A stretch of 62,000 nucleotides of DNA, from the NCBI GenBank assembly GCA_002633005.1, contig NMRA01000006.1, forward strand, positions 1,913,469-1,975,468, written 5' to 3'. Shown here one piece after another: positions 40,701 to 54,600 of the stretch. The translations under genes were made by a program, and so were the position numbers. Origin of the DNA: Phoronis australis. Lineage: Eukaryota; Phoronida; Phoronidae. The notes under the pieces were generated by a model. That model did no database searches, was not told where the DNA came from, and worked only from the letters and a program-made list of their open reading frames with translations. Position 1 is the stretch's first letter. Each line of letters begins with the position of its first letter.

Positions 40701-42595
40701 ACCCATTTTTGTCCATTCCAAAATTATCACTCATTTAAGAACAATAATCACAGAAAAAAACAATTCGCATTGGCAGAACAACGTATACCCTCATCCCCTC
40801 TCAGTACAGAAATAGACTGACTCAGGTCTGAGAAAGGGGAAGAGGAGACACTAGAGGAGCACAAATACATGCAGAGCCCACATGACGCTCCCACTAACAT
40901 ACAACTGTGGTATAAACGTTTTAACACCTTTCCTGCTATCGTGACGCTGGAAAATATTTCACTGACGATCGGTGTAATATACAAACGGCGTAGGGAAAAG
41001 GTAAACCTCTTGAAATACCCATAGATGGAGGACATCATTCCCACTGAGATTAATCCGCGACTACATAGTTGGTGGCAGAGACTGATAAAGTGGTAGAATT
41101 TCAATCCCAGCCGATGTCAAAAAGCTAAAACAAGTTAGTAAACTGAAAATAATCAAACTATGGAAGGGACAGCTAGACTACGGGATTTATTCCTCTGTTT
41201 TTTAACTAATGAACCACTGTATGTACCAGTGAATTTTTGTCCACAAAATCTGAGTCGGGATCAAGCTGAAGTTGCTTTCTCACTTTCATTAGTCTAGAGA
41301 GCGCCAATATGGCAAGTCCCCTATTACATACAGTTCAGGGATTCAAGGTATTTCACAAATCTATACTTTGAGAAGCCCATGTATCAGTTCCCCCCATTCA
41401 TGAAATGGACAATGCTCAACACTCACAGTTTTGTGTGATCAGTAATTATAGACCTGAGGCTGAATGCATATTACAGATGATTGCTATCACCTGCTGGTTA
41501 CACACCACAAAATTCTCAGAAATCCCCAGCAGCCTGAACAGAATACAAAGGAAAAGTTTCCTAGAAAACATAAGGGGTATCATTAGCAACTAATATGCTA
41601 ATACTCAGGTGTTAAGTTTAGCACAGAATCTCCACTAAACCCCAAACAGGAAGGCATACCGCAAAACAACACTGGCAGTTCCCAGAACAAATTACTCCTG
41701 GTTCAGTAACAGATAAGTGATTCTATGCCAAACCATTGGGGAAATTCTGTACCAAGCTCTGCAATTAATTTTTATCAATAATAATAAGTTTTCTAGTAAC
41801 ACCGACTATTGCCACAGTGATCCAATCCTTGCTATTTTATCTCTTAACACATTAACTACAGTATTCTTCACATTCAAACAAAAATTTTTTTCGAAAATGT
41901 CATTTTCACCTCATGTTATCATTAATAGAAATAATCATAATTTCACCATGAGATCGTCAATGACAGTCATCAGTGCACAACTGAAGGCGTGACAATAACG
42001 AAGACAAAGCTTCATCCTATTTAGTTCTTGAGAATTTTCATATGATGATATCTCGTTGTTCGGCCATAGAGTGTTGCGGACAGAAGAAGCTTTAGGTATC
42101 ATATCAATACAGAAAAAGCCCCCCCCCATGTTCATATGAGATAGCTAGATTATCATTATCAGTATCTCAGGATTGATTGAAACTAAATAGGACCTAGGCA
42201 GAGACTATCCAGGCACTTTCATCTTGTAACACAGACGTCTCTAATAGCTTCTGTCTGTATGCCACATGGATAGCAGACCTTATGAACCCTCCATTCTGAC
42301 AATACATGTTCTCAGCCACCTGGAGTCCTGGGTGACACAGCTTTTCAATCAGCAGAGCACAGAAATGTACTGACATTGTAGTTGTTAACCCCCTTGGAGC
42401 AATCGAGTAGTCAAAATTTCTGCCTGCCTGTGTGCCTGCCAGCTTGCCTGCCAGTCTGCCAGCCACCCGTGCTGTAGTGGTAAAATTAGAGGTAAGTATG
42501 CGCCCAAAGCCCGCCTACGCCTCACTACAGCACTGCCAGTCTGCCTGCCTACCTGCCTGCCTGCCAGCCAGCAAGCCAGCCAGCCAGCCTGCCAG

Positions 42596-42639
<44 letters not shown>

Positions 42640-45600
42640 CCAGCCTGCCTGCCTGCCTGCCTGTAGGCAGTGATTATGAACAGCAAGAAGATATTGAACC
42701 TAAATGGTTTTAACCGCTTTGACCCCCCTTCCAACTAAAATGGACTCTACTGAAAATTAGTTACCAGGCTAACTTTGAAACTGCTTGTGAGCATATCCTA
42801 TTTCCAGTTGGACACATAGTGACCGCTGAACTCTTGTTACAGCAGGTGATCGGGATAGGAAATGAAAGCCTGGTGTTTTCCACGACCTTTTCCTTAACAT
42901 GTTGCTGTGACCTGTTCGCTGGCACCTGCGACATGAATGACTTGCAGCCCATTTAAAAAAACAGTGACCACTTTGGAAAAAGGCGATGTCATCATTAATG
43001 GTCATTGCTGCTTTAAATTAGGCTAGGTGCATTACAATTCAAGTACATTAGGTTACAGGCCAGGTAAATATGCACCAGTACTTAAGATAGTGAAACTGTT
43101 AACACATGTATACAACAGAGAATGTCAGCTGTGGGGCACTTCTGCCCTGTATCTTGGCATCTGAGCCCTTCCAGACATGTTCGGGTGTTCAATATGGAGA
43201 ACAGTGAAGTTTGCGCTATCAATCGAATTGCATGACCAATCAAGCACAGATGGGAGACTATTAAACCGAGACAACATCCCCTCCGTTAGAGGGCTGCTCA
43301 CACAGTATGTTAGAAACCAACAACAACTGTTGAGACAAAGCGGCCATAGAAAAATCAATTTCATGGCAACCAGGTTGATTTATTTACTTCAAAGGACAAG
43401 TACCTCACGCAGAGAGAAATAAAATGAATAAAAGCAAGTATAAATATCTTTATATCCTCCCAGGCAAGAAGTATTAATGTGCCCTCACACAAATTAATTC
43501 CTTGAACATTAAAACCTAGGTCCTACCACTGGCTGGAAAAGTTCTAACAATAGCTGCCCACAATAAAATTAAGCTGAAAGTGGCTTAAGGCGCATTTTGC
43601 TGCTGTTTAACTATCAACAACCACTGACTTAACCAGAAGCACTTTGAGGTTTAAAAGCATACCTACCACTCTCATCCGGTCTTGGAATTGTTGCTGAATA
43701 AGCCAGCGACTCAAGTCACAAGCACATGCGTAAATGAGATGTTTTCGAATTTGCAATTTTAGTGTTGGCCAACCCCAAATAAACTCTGAAGCCTTTGCTT
43801 GTGTCATTGATGGCTTCAATCTTCTTTTTGGTAACGAAAACCTAATTCCATCATGGTAAGGGATATTAAGACACCAATTTTATGAGAAAAAATGCCTACA
43901 TTGATTTTTGTTTCAATCCATCTAAACAACGCGAGATACAGTTCTAGATCACATTCTAGACATTCCGGCAAGTTAGTTTTAAAAACAAAAAGGAATTCTT
44001 CATTTGATTTCAAGTGACTTTCAACAGAACAACATTTAAGTGTTAAAAACTTTGAAACGAATCTTTAACGGAGAAAAATAATATCGGTTTGTATTGAACA
44101 ACGTGACAACAATCCCCCGTGGTATAAATTGTTTTTCACTGTCTGCAGGTTTCGGTTGCCTCGCTAACGAAGTTATGATTGATGACTACTAAAATTTTTA
44201 TTTTAATTACTACAGGGACAGACAAGGATTACATATGTCATATTTGAGGCACTGCTTTTTGTACTACAATTATTTCATTTCGTTTTTTAAGGTAAAAATG
44301 CTTCACGTTGAGACAAAATTAATCACTAAAATTGCTATATTTCTAGTTTTTCAGAGGCTTGCCAAATTGTTTTGTAAATGGTCAAAATTTTACCAAACGT
44401 TGATTGGTAATGGCCACGGCATACAAATCATGCTAAAAGCAAAGTAAACTTTCCAGAAAAGTTATTTCTGTTGAGAAATTCGACAGAATGGAATTTCACC
44501 TGTCCGCTATATTCTGTCCCAAACTGAAGAATTTTTGTTCATCAGTCATTGATAACTGTAAGGGGTAAGTACGTATTCTTAAAGCGGCACTGAACTCATG
44601 GTTTCTACAAAGTTCTGATTTAGACCGCTTACCATCATAAATTTGGTCACAAATTATTACAGAATAGCCGAAATAAGTTTGACCTTTTGACCTTGGAAAG
44701 AATTCACAGTGTGTTATAATTTCTTCAGACCAATCTCATAAAATTTCACGACATGGGGTAAGAGCTTGACATAAAGAAATGCAAACAACATACCAACAGA
44801 TTGCATAAAAACAAACACCTAATGATGTGCTGTAATTATCTTTTCATTTCAAAGATCAAAATTGCTAGTGACTAAGAGAATAATCTTGCATTTATACTCG
44901 TTTTCCACACTTAGACGTACAAACACACGCAAAAGTCCTGGTCTTCATACAAAGCCCCCAAACCGTTGAAAACGGTTGTAAACTAAATCCAGAAGTGAAA
45001 CTCTTAAAAGATCTTGACTTTTGCAAGCATGTTCCAGTCTGATTTCGTGAAAACCACAACATGAGTATACCCACAAAAAATTGAATCCGTGTATTAAGTG
45101 AATGCGAAGTTTCATTCACGAGTTCTTCCACGCGCAGCTTCATCCAACAACAGCATCGTACTATTCCAAACTCATTATTGATCTGGCAGAAAAAAATATC
45201 TGTCATTTCTAAATTAATTACTCAACAATTTTCTGAATACAAGAGGGGATAACATGAAACAAAGATATGCTATGTACACTGTGTGCGGAAATGTCATGGT
45301 TGCATTTCTGAATTACTTTTCAGCGCAGGTTAAAGAGTCCATGAAAAAACCAACCCCAGAAACCAACCAATTGTTTAGGGTGAGGTAGGACCGCCTATGT
45401 ATTTCGGAAAATATCTACAAAACTCATTGAAAGTACATCTTTTGAAAGTAAAAAGTCTATAGAATTTGACATTAGCTATATATCAATCTGCCATCGAGTC
45501 ATGCGATTACGTTGTATTTAAGTAAAATTAATCAAAAAAGAAAGGTACTACCACAGCAAAAAAACGGCACCAAAAACATGACCTAATTTCGTTTGATATA

Positions 45601-48600
45601 AATTTTCACGCTGATTTATCTTAAGTGCTGTAACGGTTGTCTAAATTATCGTTTTGTTTTCGTTTTGTACAACTTCTGAGTTATTCATAAGTCGTAAATT
45701 CCTATTTTTATAGCCTCTCAAAAACATTTCCTCAAAGCGTTTTGGGGAACACCCGTCTTGAGACAGGTGATCAATGATCGTCACAAAAAGTGATTAGCTC
45801 ATCTCAAATTTTGAGCATTACCTTGTACCAATCCACAGAACAGCCAATCGTAAAACTGTTACCCACCATTGGCGCTTTTGTGTATCAAGCTCAAATGTGG
45901 GACTCTGAAATGAAACTATCATTCCATTTCGCTGAAAATGTTCAATACTACGCAGGATAAAAGCAGAAAAAAAGAGACTGCGATGAGTATTACATTTGTC
46001 TCTGAAACAGTTCGGCAAATGCATGGGTGCTGTAATTTAATTCAACCTAATTATTCCATAGAACATATGCAATGAATAAAACATGTTACCTGGAAAATGG
46101 GTAACGTTTTCCAGGTATAAGATAAACAGACAGGATGCTATAGTCGGTTTACAAATATCAAAAGTTGCCCTTCAATGAACCTGATCTCTGAACTACAGTA
46201 TTGTTCAACAAAACCTGCATACCCTTAAACTCGATGTCGGCCAAAGTTCAAAAAGTATCAATTATCGGTTAGATAACTGTTTTGTTCTCACAAAAAGCCC
46301 CAGACAATCCTGATAAGCCGTTAGATATTCATAATTATGCATTAAATAGTACCTTACAAAGCAGCCATAAACCTATGACCAAGAAACTAACTTTAGATTT
46401 ATAACACTACTATACCCTACAAAACTCATCTCGAATTGTTTCTCACATACATGAGAAACAATTTTTGGGCTTCCAAAGAACATATAGTTTGCTTTCAAGC
46501 GCACAAAATGACCCACTGTTTCTAACTAAAGTACAGCCTGATATGAAGCAACCATGAGCTACTAGTTCTTTCCAAGCCCAAAACCTCACATCTAAACAAA
46601 GAATGAGAAGTTAATTTCATAATGGTAAGCGAACTAAATCAGCTCTTTTTCTGACCGAAGGCGGGGTTCAGAGCCACTTTACGATGACACTATCGGTTCA
46701 CTTTCTATGTGACCTTTGTTTCACCTCAGTTGATTGCAAAAGCTGCATATGGACCACACGTCAAGGTACACATGTCAACAATGCCAGCGATTAAGACTCA
46801 AAACTGAAAGTTCCGTGAAATGAGGAGAGGAAGAAAAAAATTCATTTCGCATTGGCCACAGCCAGGTGGTACTCAACGAAAGTTCATACAGGTATGTGAT
46901 GATTATTTAGGATTATCTGTTTCATGGATATTTTCCATCAACACCACAAATCCTGACTGCAAGAAAGGGTACATCCTGGACATCGCAACTACTCTCAAAA
47001 TAGGTGGATTAAACTGTGGAGCTGTGCAACTCCACTTCTATCGTTAGAGGTCGCGACATGCATAACGCATCATCAATCTATATGGAGAAACAACTACGCC
47101 ACCTGGTGTTTAGTCCATAGAACGAACTCCTATGTCACTATAAAAGAGGAGTTAGTAGGAAACGCAAGGGGAGTTACCAAGCAACATTAATAGAACGGAG
47201 TTTCAATGATGGAAAAGCAATATTAGTTCAAGACAGGCAAGATGCTAGTCATGGATCATCTGGGTCAGAGGTTGAGCAGTGGCAGATCTACGTTGTCAGT
47301 AAGGGGGGGTTAGGATTCCCGCAAAGGTCGAATCTGAGGCGCGTGGCGCCGAGCGGGGGGAGGTCGAGAGGGGGGGTTTCCCTCCACCCGTGTAAGAAAA
47401 TTTTTTGTTTTTGTAGCCAAACAGTGAAATTTCCATGCATCCTGGTAAGTTTCTGAAACTTAACATGTCTCTGGAGTTTTTCTTAAGATAATTTAAAACC
47501 CTTCTCGATTTCGTCACATGAACTTGGCTCAAGAAACTTTCATGAAACCACATTTGGGTACGAGTCACGTCACCATCAAAATTTTTTGTTGGAACATCTG
47601 CTTCACACACCTATTTTAGCATACGAAAAGTGGTGTACGAAAAAGTGTGGTGTGTATACAGGGGTTTAGGAAACTACCAAATATTCAAGAGCACAAGGAG
47701 CACCGACGGGGCGTAAAAACTTGAATATCAGATGATCGTGTAACAGCAGCCTCAAGTTGTTTAAGAACGAAGACCGGTGTCCGGAAATAAACATGTGTTT
47801 TGTTTCGTTACGAGAAAAACCGACGAATGATGGTGCTCTCAGCTCATAGTCTATTATAAAAAGTGACAATAAACAATTAAGTATCACAGACTTTATTAAA
47901 CTGAATCACGGTGACAACAATTGAAAAACGTTAAATGTATCAGGAAGCAAATCATCTGAAAACAGTTTCACGAAACCAAAATGTTCTGTACACTTTGATG
48001 AAAAGATATACAGGACCAGTTCGCAGAGTGACCAGATGTTCACTGAGAGTACACAAAAAGGCTGGCCTGGTCCGTCACGAGACCAAAAGTACACCCGTGC
48101 TTACTATTCCTATAAAAATAGTCGATCTTCCGCGGGACCAAACACTACTGGCTGAAATAAACAGTTCTAGAAAGCACACTTTGGTAAAAAAACATCCACA
48201 AAACTATACACAAATCAAGCTGGCCTGGTCCGTCGCGAGACCTAAAGTATACTATGCAAAATATTTTGAATTGAAAACTTTTCTTTAGACACTTTTTAAT
48301 CCCCAGTGGTTGCTCATACATGTATTTTACACATCTGGTGGTCAACTGCTGCGAGAGGTTGTCTAGGAAGGGTTTTCGCACCGTTCTGTAGTACTCACTG
48401 GAAGAAACAAGTATTGAGAACAAATTTAACAATGCACTACGTGAAATAGATTTTGGATACGAAGCAGATAGAGCCAAGTGGAAATACAAACCAGAATCAG
48501 TTTCTGTGCGCTCGTGGACCCTCTGCTGTACTGGGAAAATTTGGCATGTCCAAAATAATTTCTATTTTGTTTTCATTGAACACAAGCATAAAAAACCGAC

Positions 48601-51600
48601 ATTATATACAAACTGTGTAGAATTATAACTTATTACCTGGGTGTTTCTCCAGGAACGTTAGTCCTATCCTTCTGTTGTCTAGACTGCCGAGGAATCTGTA
48701 TATCGGATTCAATGGCTTGCTCATCTTCGATGTTTGTTCCCAACACATGCACTTCGTCAACTGCTCTGTCAATGAGCTTATACGCCTCTACAATGTCAGC
48801 ATCTCCTTTCGCAGCTCAGTTGGCACTAAGCGCCCTGAGGTTGCCAAATCCAATCAAAAGACTTACATGCACAACTAAATTTGATCCGTTCATCATGGAC
48901 TACTTCAAACCTTGACGATGTATCCCAGGACCAATTTGCATCTCTTGCAATTTTTCGAAATAAACGTCTCAATGTCTGAATGCTTGAAACCCGAAGTACT
49001 AACATTAAATAAATGTCCATGGGCATGAACGTTTCATCAGGTGGGCCTTTTTTGCGGAAATTCCCAGTATAGAAGACGACAGCGGTGCTTATTGCAGGTA
49101 GAAAGACGGTAGGTGTTGAGGTCAGAACTAGGGACCCTTTGGAGACCTATTGAACATCGCATAAGTCCTGCAAGACTTTGTTGCGAAAGTACAGCCTCCC
49201 CGCAATTTCTGGTACTGTACACTGTTCGCGAATGCGGTCACTTTGTTAATGTGAGTGCCCTCTTGGTCATTCCTTGTATAGACATAACTTGTTAAAGTGC
49301 ATCTTCAAACAGACTCGCGACCAGACCACGGCGCCCGCCACAATAAGCAAATCTTCAGAAAACAAGTTTTTTTCAAAAATATTACATGTACATGTACACT
49401 GTACGATATTGCGCAAGACAACTTTACTATACACCAGCTAAATTCGAGTTACAAACGTGTGGAGTGTAATAGCATAACACGGCATGACAGATGAGGTAAA
49501 AACATTGCACGTCAATTCGCCTGAATATCAGGGTTGCGGCACTACAGTATTTCCCTTAATCAAATCAAAACATATCTTAGAGTAAAGAAGCTAATTACAT
49601 GCCCGCACCCAGCCTTCAATATGGGGGGCTCGAATTCCTGACTTTGTGGACCTTTTGGTAACAAAAAAGTGGGCGGAATAAAAAAAAAACGGGAGCACCA
49701 CTGTGGATTGCGCGTTTGCGCATGTTTAATGGACTTATGCCTCATTTTCTTGGACTTTTTGTCTCTCAGGGGCAGACCTTTTTGCCCACTTCGCCAAACG
49801 GGGGGCTCGTTCAAGCTCCCCAAGCCTCCCCCTCCTGGGTGTGCGCATGAATTACCTAAAGAAATCAGCTATAGAGCTGCTCTTTCAGCGGTGGATCCCG
49901 AATGCTTGGCTACTTCAGAAGTGTCGACGGAAGCGCGCCCACAATTGATCTCTGCGTGTTTTGCCGATGAGCCACGAAGACTCGAAATGCTTGGATTTTC
50001 ATAACATCAATTCACAATGCAAAAAATTATATTTTCAGAGTGAACCCCCCTCTCAATTTTTTCCAAGTTGGTTTATTTGGGGTTTACACACGCTGGCAGT
50101 GCCGTTTTTGTTTTGCTGAAGACGTTTTTTATTTTATTTTTTGGTCCTGGCCCAGGGGGGGTTAAACCCCCTGAATCCCCCCTGTAGATCCGCCACTGTT
50201 GAATGTCAAGCTGGTCCATTCTACCTGAGTGAACGAATGACCATACCTGAGCATAATGTTAACTGGTTAGAGGACAAAAAATTAGTGATGAAGAAAACCA
50301 GTCATTTCAATACCAGGACCCAGCTATAAGGAACAATCTTCCAGTAGATTCAAATGAATATCACGATCCGAGTCGCAGCTGAGGAACTGAACCCCATATC
50401 CACAACTTGTCAGTATATATTCAGTGAAACGAGCCTTTGGCTCTTGACATAACTATTGACTTGACTTGAGGTTACCAGTGTCAAAAATTTCATTGTCAAA
50501 GTTCTGCATTACTATAGAAACGATGCACAAATAACATCAAAATATTTGTTGGTCCTCGTAACTCATAACACTATAGAAAAGCACACGAAACCTGAAGACC
50601 TGGTGTTACAAGATTCAGCGCGACAGCAAGATTTACCGTGACTCAAGATTTTAAAATAATTCTTCACATACCACAGAAGCACCACGTTTCCCTCATAACC
50701 ACACTATTTTAACTTCAGAGATTACAGTGCATAAAAATTCTAAGGTTAACAGTATACAGTGAACGCAAAACACCACCTTTCTTACCTTGCACTCTTCACA
50801 TTCCTTTGGAGACATTTCCGCCGAAATGTCAACTCCACTTTCCTTAGTCTTTGTTGTAGTTCCATTGGACAGATTCTTGTCGACAGTTGCGTCTTGACTC
50901 TGCATTTCACCACCGTCCTCAGGGACATCGTCGCCGCATGACACCGAGATGGCGCGCAGAGGCATAAAGGTGACGTTTTCGCGTGACTTCCGAATGATGG
51001 CTGCTGTCGCACGTCATTCACAATGAAAACTCATGTTGTTCCAGGAAGACAGAGTGAACCACGACCGAAAGCACAACCTGAGCAAATCAGACAGAGATTT
51101 TTTAATGAAGGCAGTCAAGCAATGCAGGGATGTCACGCCAACTATCATCTTTAATTAATGGATAAATTTAGACACATAATGGTCAGAAACTAACTAACAC
51201 AATCCCACGTCAGAGGTTAAGGGGCCAATGACCAGTACAATGCTAGTTTTCAGGTAGCCAATACACGAGCACTGACTGGAAACAGTTTGGTAATAACAAG
51301 GTCTGTGTTTTAACAGGTCTTCAGTTTGTCTACATCCGTTTAAGGAAGAGTGATGACGCATCACTCAACCAATTCTTCTCTTTGGACATGAATTTACAAT
51401 TGTTCAACTTGGCTATGTTGTCAACTCGTCAGTTTTTCAGAAAATCCACAGTGACTGCAAAACGTGCAGTTTTTTACTACACAACACCCGTTACTGAAAA
51501 AGTGAACGCACGTTTAACTAATTTCACCAGGTTTGAAAAATGAATGAGTAATGACAAATTGAAAGTGAATGCAATTTTATACCAGGACAACGCAAAGTGA

Positions 51601-54600
51601 TGTACAAACTTAAAACACAAAAATTTGACTGCCTAATACTTTTAACACAATCATCTGACATTTTGTTTCGAAAACATGGTAATTTGATCGTGCTAACCCG
51701 AGTACATAATTTCGATGATAAATCCTCTTCAAAAACAGACAAAGGACATTTGAACAAAAATGACATGATCCCTGGCTAGAAGACTATAAACTACCAGGTA
51801 AATTTAACTGGTCATCCTTTGAAATATTGAAATATCATTAGCTAATTGAACCAAGTAAGCATCAAAAAAGCTGATGTTGAGCTCGACCAAACAAGTTATA
51901 AATCACATCATTGCTCACAGAGTTAAACATAAGTATTAATTACCAACCACAACTGTAAGAATCTCCACTTATTACCTCCAAAAATAATGGAAACTTTACC
52001 GAATCTTGTAGTAGAACATCTACACACAGCAAGCAATGCCGACAGCAAATTAAAATTTCTTAAAACCTTACTCTAGTGGAGAAATTTGACAAAATAGAAT
52101 TTCACTCATCGGTCATATTGCGTGCTAAATTGGTGAAGATTTACCAGTACATGCCCTCACCTAGGTAAGACTTTATTTTTATAAAGTGCTTCCATATGGG
52201 TAATTTCAAATCTGGGGTTCTAAGTCAAGCATTGCTTAATTGTCGGTAATTAGGCTAGAGCACATTACAATACTCCTGGCACTTGCATCAATCCTGATTA
52301 CCAATAAAGATGCAACAAAATTGCCAATTAACAAATGCAAGAGTCAACGTCACCAATTAACAAACCAGCCAACAGTTATTTTTCAAATATTGACCTAACT
52401 GTATGGTAAAGTTTTTTCACATTCAAACAAAAATGTAGCCAAAATTGATTTTTTATTCTTCAGACGCTCACTGTATTGCAAGAAATGTACAAAATTTCAT
52501 CGAGTTGTTGTTGAGGTCACAGCCGTATGATACAAAGTTTTCAAATAACCAAAAAAAAATTGTATTCTTGTTTACTCTTGTTGAAAATTTTGATAAAAAC
52601 ATAATTTCAGTTCCAACCGGGAATCGAACCACAGGTCTCTAGATTGCTGGTCTAGTGCTCTTATGAGCCTATACTGATGTCTGTGAAGTTACTAGTTGCA
52701 GCCAACTGTTATGTCATCCATACCATCAGCGGCATTTCACCCTTAAAGGCGAAGGCAACCCTTTTCCATGTCATTTTGAGCTAAAATAAGGTTGGTTGGT
52801 TATCCTAGACATATTTTTCACTTAATTACAGTAATTTTATTAATTACTCGTCCGCTTTTCCGGAAGTGACGTTTTAGGAGGCAAGCGCTTCCCGCCATTT
52901 GGTTTTGCGTTGAGCTTACTGTGCGAATCTGTTCTATTCTACTTTTGTTTTGTGCTATTTTTCACCAATTGTCGCCACCACTTTCCATCGGCGAGTATTC
53001 TGCGGCAATATAGGTTAGTAGAGAACTCAACTGCGTTGGATTTAGGGATTGTTTAGTGTGTTGTAAGCTGAAAATGGCTGGAGTCGGTGACCCGTATCAC
53101 AGTGACAGTAGTGTGAGTGACGGAGACCTTGTTCACAGCAGTGGTGACGAGGANNNNNNNNNNNNNNNNNNNNNNNNNNNNNNNNNNNNNNNNNNNNNNN
53201 NNNNNNNNNNNNNNNNNNNNNNNNNNNNNNNNNNNNNNNNNNNNNNNNNNNNNNNNNNNNNNNNNNNNNNNNNNNNNNNNNNNNNNNNNNNNNNNNNNNN
53301 NNNNNNNNNNNNNNNNNNNNNNNNNNNNNNNNNNNNNNNNNNNNNNNNNNNNNNNNNNNNNNNNNNNNNNNNNNNNNNNNNNNNNNNNNNNNNNNNNNNN
53401 NNNNNNNNNNNNNNNNNNNNNNNNNNNNNNNNNNNNNNNNNNNNNNNNNNNNNNNNNNNNNNNNNNNNNNNNNNNNNNNNNNNNNNNNNNNNNNNNNNNN
53501 NNNNNNNNNNNNNNNNNNNNNNNNNNNNNNNNNNNNNNNNNNNNNNNNNNNNNNNNNNNNNNNNNNNNNNNNNNNNNNNNNNNNNNNNNNNNNNNNNNNN
53601 NNNNNNNNNNNNNNNNNNNNNNNNNNNNNNNNNNNNNNNNNNNNNNNNNNNNNNNNNNNNNNNNNNNNNNNNNNNNNNNNNNNNNTTAGGATTCCCGCAA
53701 AGGTCGAATCTGAGGCGCGTGGCGCCAAGCGGGGGGAGGTCGAGAGGGGGGGGTTTCCCTCCACCCGTGTAAGAAAATTTTTTGTTTTTGTAGCCAAACA
53801 GTGAAATTTCCATGCATCCTGGTAAGTTTCTGGCACTTAACATGTCTCTGGAGTTTTTCTTAAGATAATTTAAAACCCTTCTCGATTTCGTCACATGAAC
53901 TTGGCTCAAGAAACTTTCATGAAACCACATTTGTGCACATTTGGGTATGAGTCACGTCACCATCAAAATTTTTTGTTGGAACATCTGCTTACACACACCT
54001 ATTTTAGCATATGAAAAGTGGTGTACGAAAAAGTGTGGTGTGTATACAGGGGTTTAGGAAACTACCAAATATTCAAGAGCACAAGGAGCACCGACGGGGC
54101 GTAAAAACTTGAATATCAGATGATCGCGTAACAGCAGCCTCAAGTTGTTTAAGAACGAAGACCGGTGTCCGGAAATAAACATGTGTTTTGTTTCGTTACG
54201 AGAAAAACCGGCGAATGATGGTGCTCTCAGCTCATAGTCTATTATTAAAAGTGACAATAAACAATTAAGTATCACAGACTTTATTAAACTGAATCACGTT
54301 GACAACAATTGAAAAACGTTAAATGTATCAGGAAGCAAATCATCTGAAAACAGTTTCACGAAACCAAAACGTTCTGTACACCTTGATGAAAAGATATACA
54401 GGACCAGTTCGCAGAGTAACCAGATGTACACTGAGAGTACACAAAAAGGCTGGCCTGGTCCGTCACAAGACCAAAAGTACACCCGTGCTTATTATTCCTA
54501 TAAAAATAGTCGATCTGCTGCGGGACCAAACACAGTTCTAGAAAGCACACTTTGGTAAAAAAACATCACAAAACTATACACAAATCAAGCTGGCCTGGTC

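Larger units (their letters stand above)
24773..50785 (-). other. MARCH intron 1 (about 26 kb from the nearer exon 1)
   Basis: No further MARCH exon is needed in this interval because exons 1 and 2 join in frame to the normal length. It holds several MITEs (26-27.5 kb), a tRNA-derived SINE (31.6 kb), dispersed repeats, a second unit-repeat hairpin (37.1 kb), a short perfect hairpin (38.4 kb), a CCTG microsatellite (42.5 kb) and a hAT element (47.3-50.2 kb). Stretches 28-31.5, 32-35.4, 39.2-42.4 and 42.7-47.2 kb show only AT-rich sequence, short unconserved frames and occasional dispersed-repeat cores. One possible membrane-protein exon at 38895-39088 is discussed under findings. Confidence 0.7.
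47310..52748. repeat. Large direct duplication, copy 1
   Basis: This block is repeated in the same orientation at 53686-59170, with only scattered substitutions and small indels (offset 6376 at the left, 6422 at the right). Some stretches are identical for several hundred bases, for example 49560-50004 with 55931-56375. It contains most of the hAT element, MARCH exon 1 and a tRNA-like fragment. Homology ends at GGCATTTC(A/G)CCC. The true left limit is unknown because the second copy begins at an N gap. Confidence 0.95.

Noticed and set aside
40748-41104. 118-codon - strand frame
   Set aside because: Cysteine- and serine-rich translation of AT-rich DNA without a recognised motif or exon boundaries.
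42432-42713. PACL / QAGR repeat proteins
   Set aside because: They are translations of a tetranucleotide microsatellite.
49669-50004. 111-codon + strand frame identical in both duplicate copies (again at 56040-56375)
   Set aside because: Identity is explained by the recent duplication; the frame lies within the hAT element, opposite the transposase strand, and has no recognised domain.
53042-53930. Long open frames of 190-265 codons on both strands
   Set aside because: They run through the 532-N gap; the apparent length is undefined sequence.
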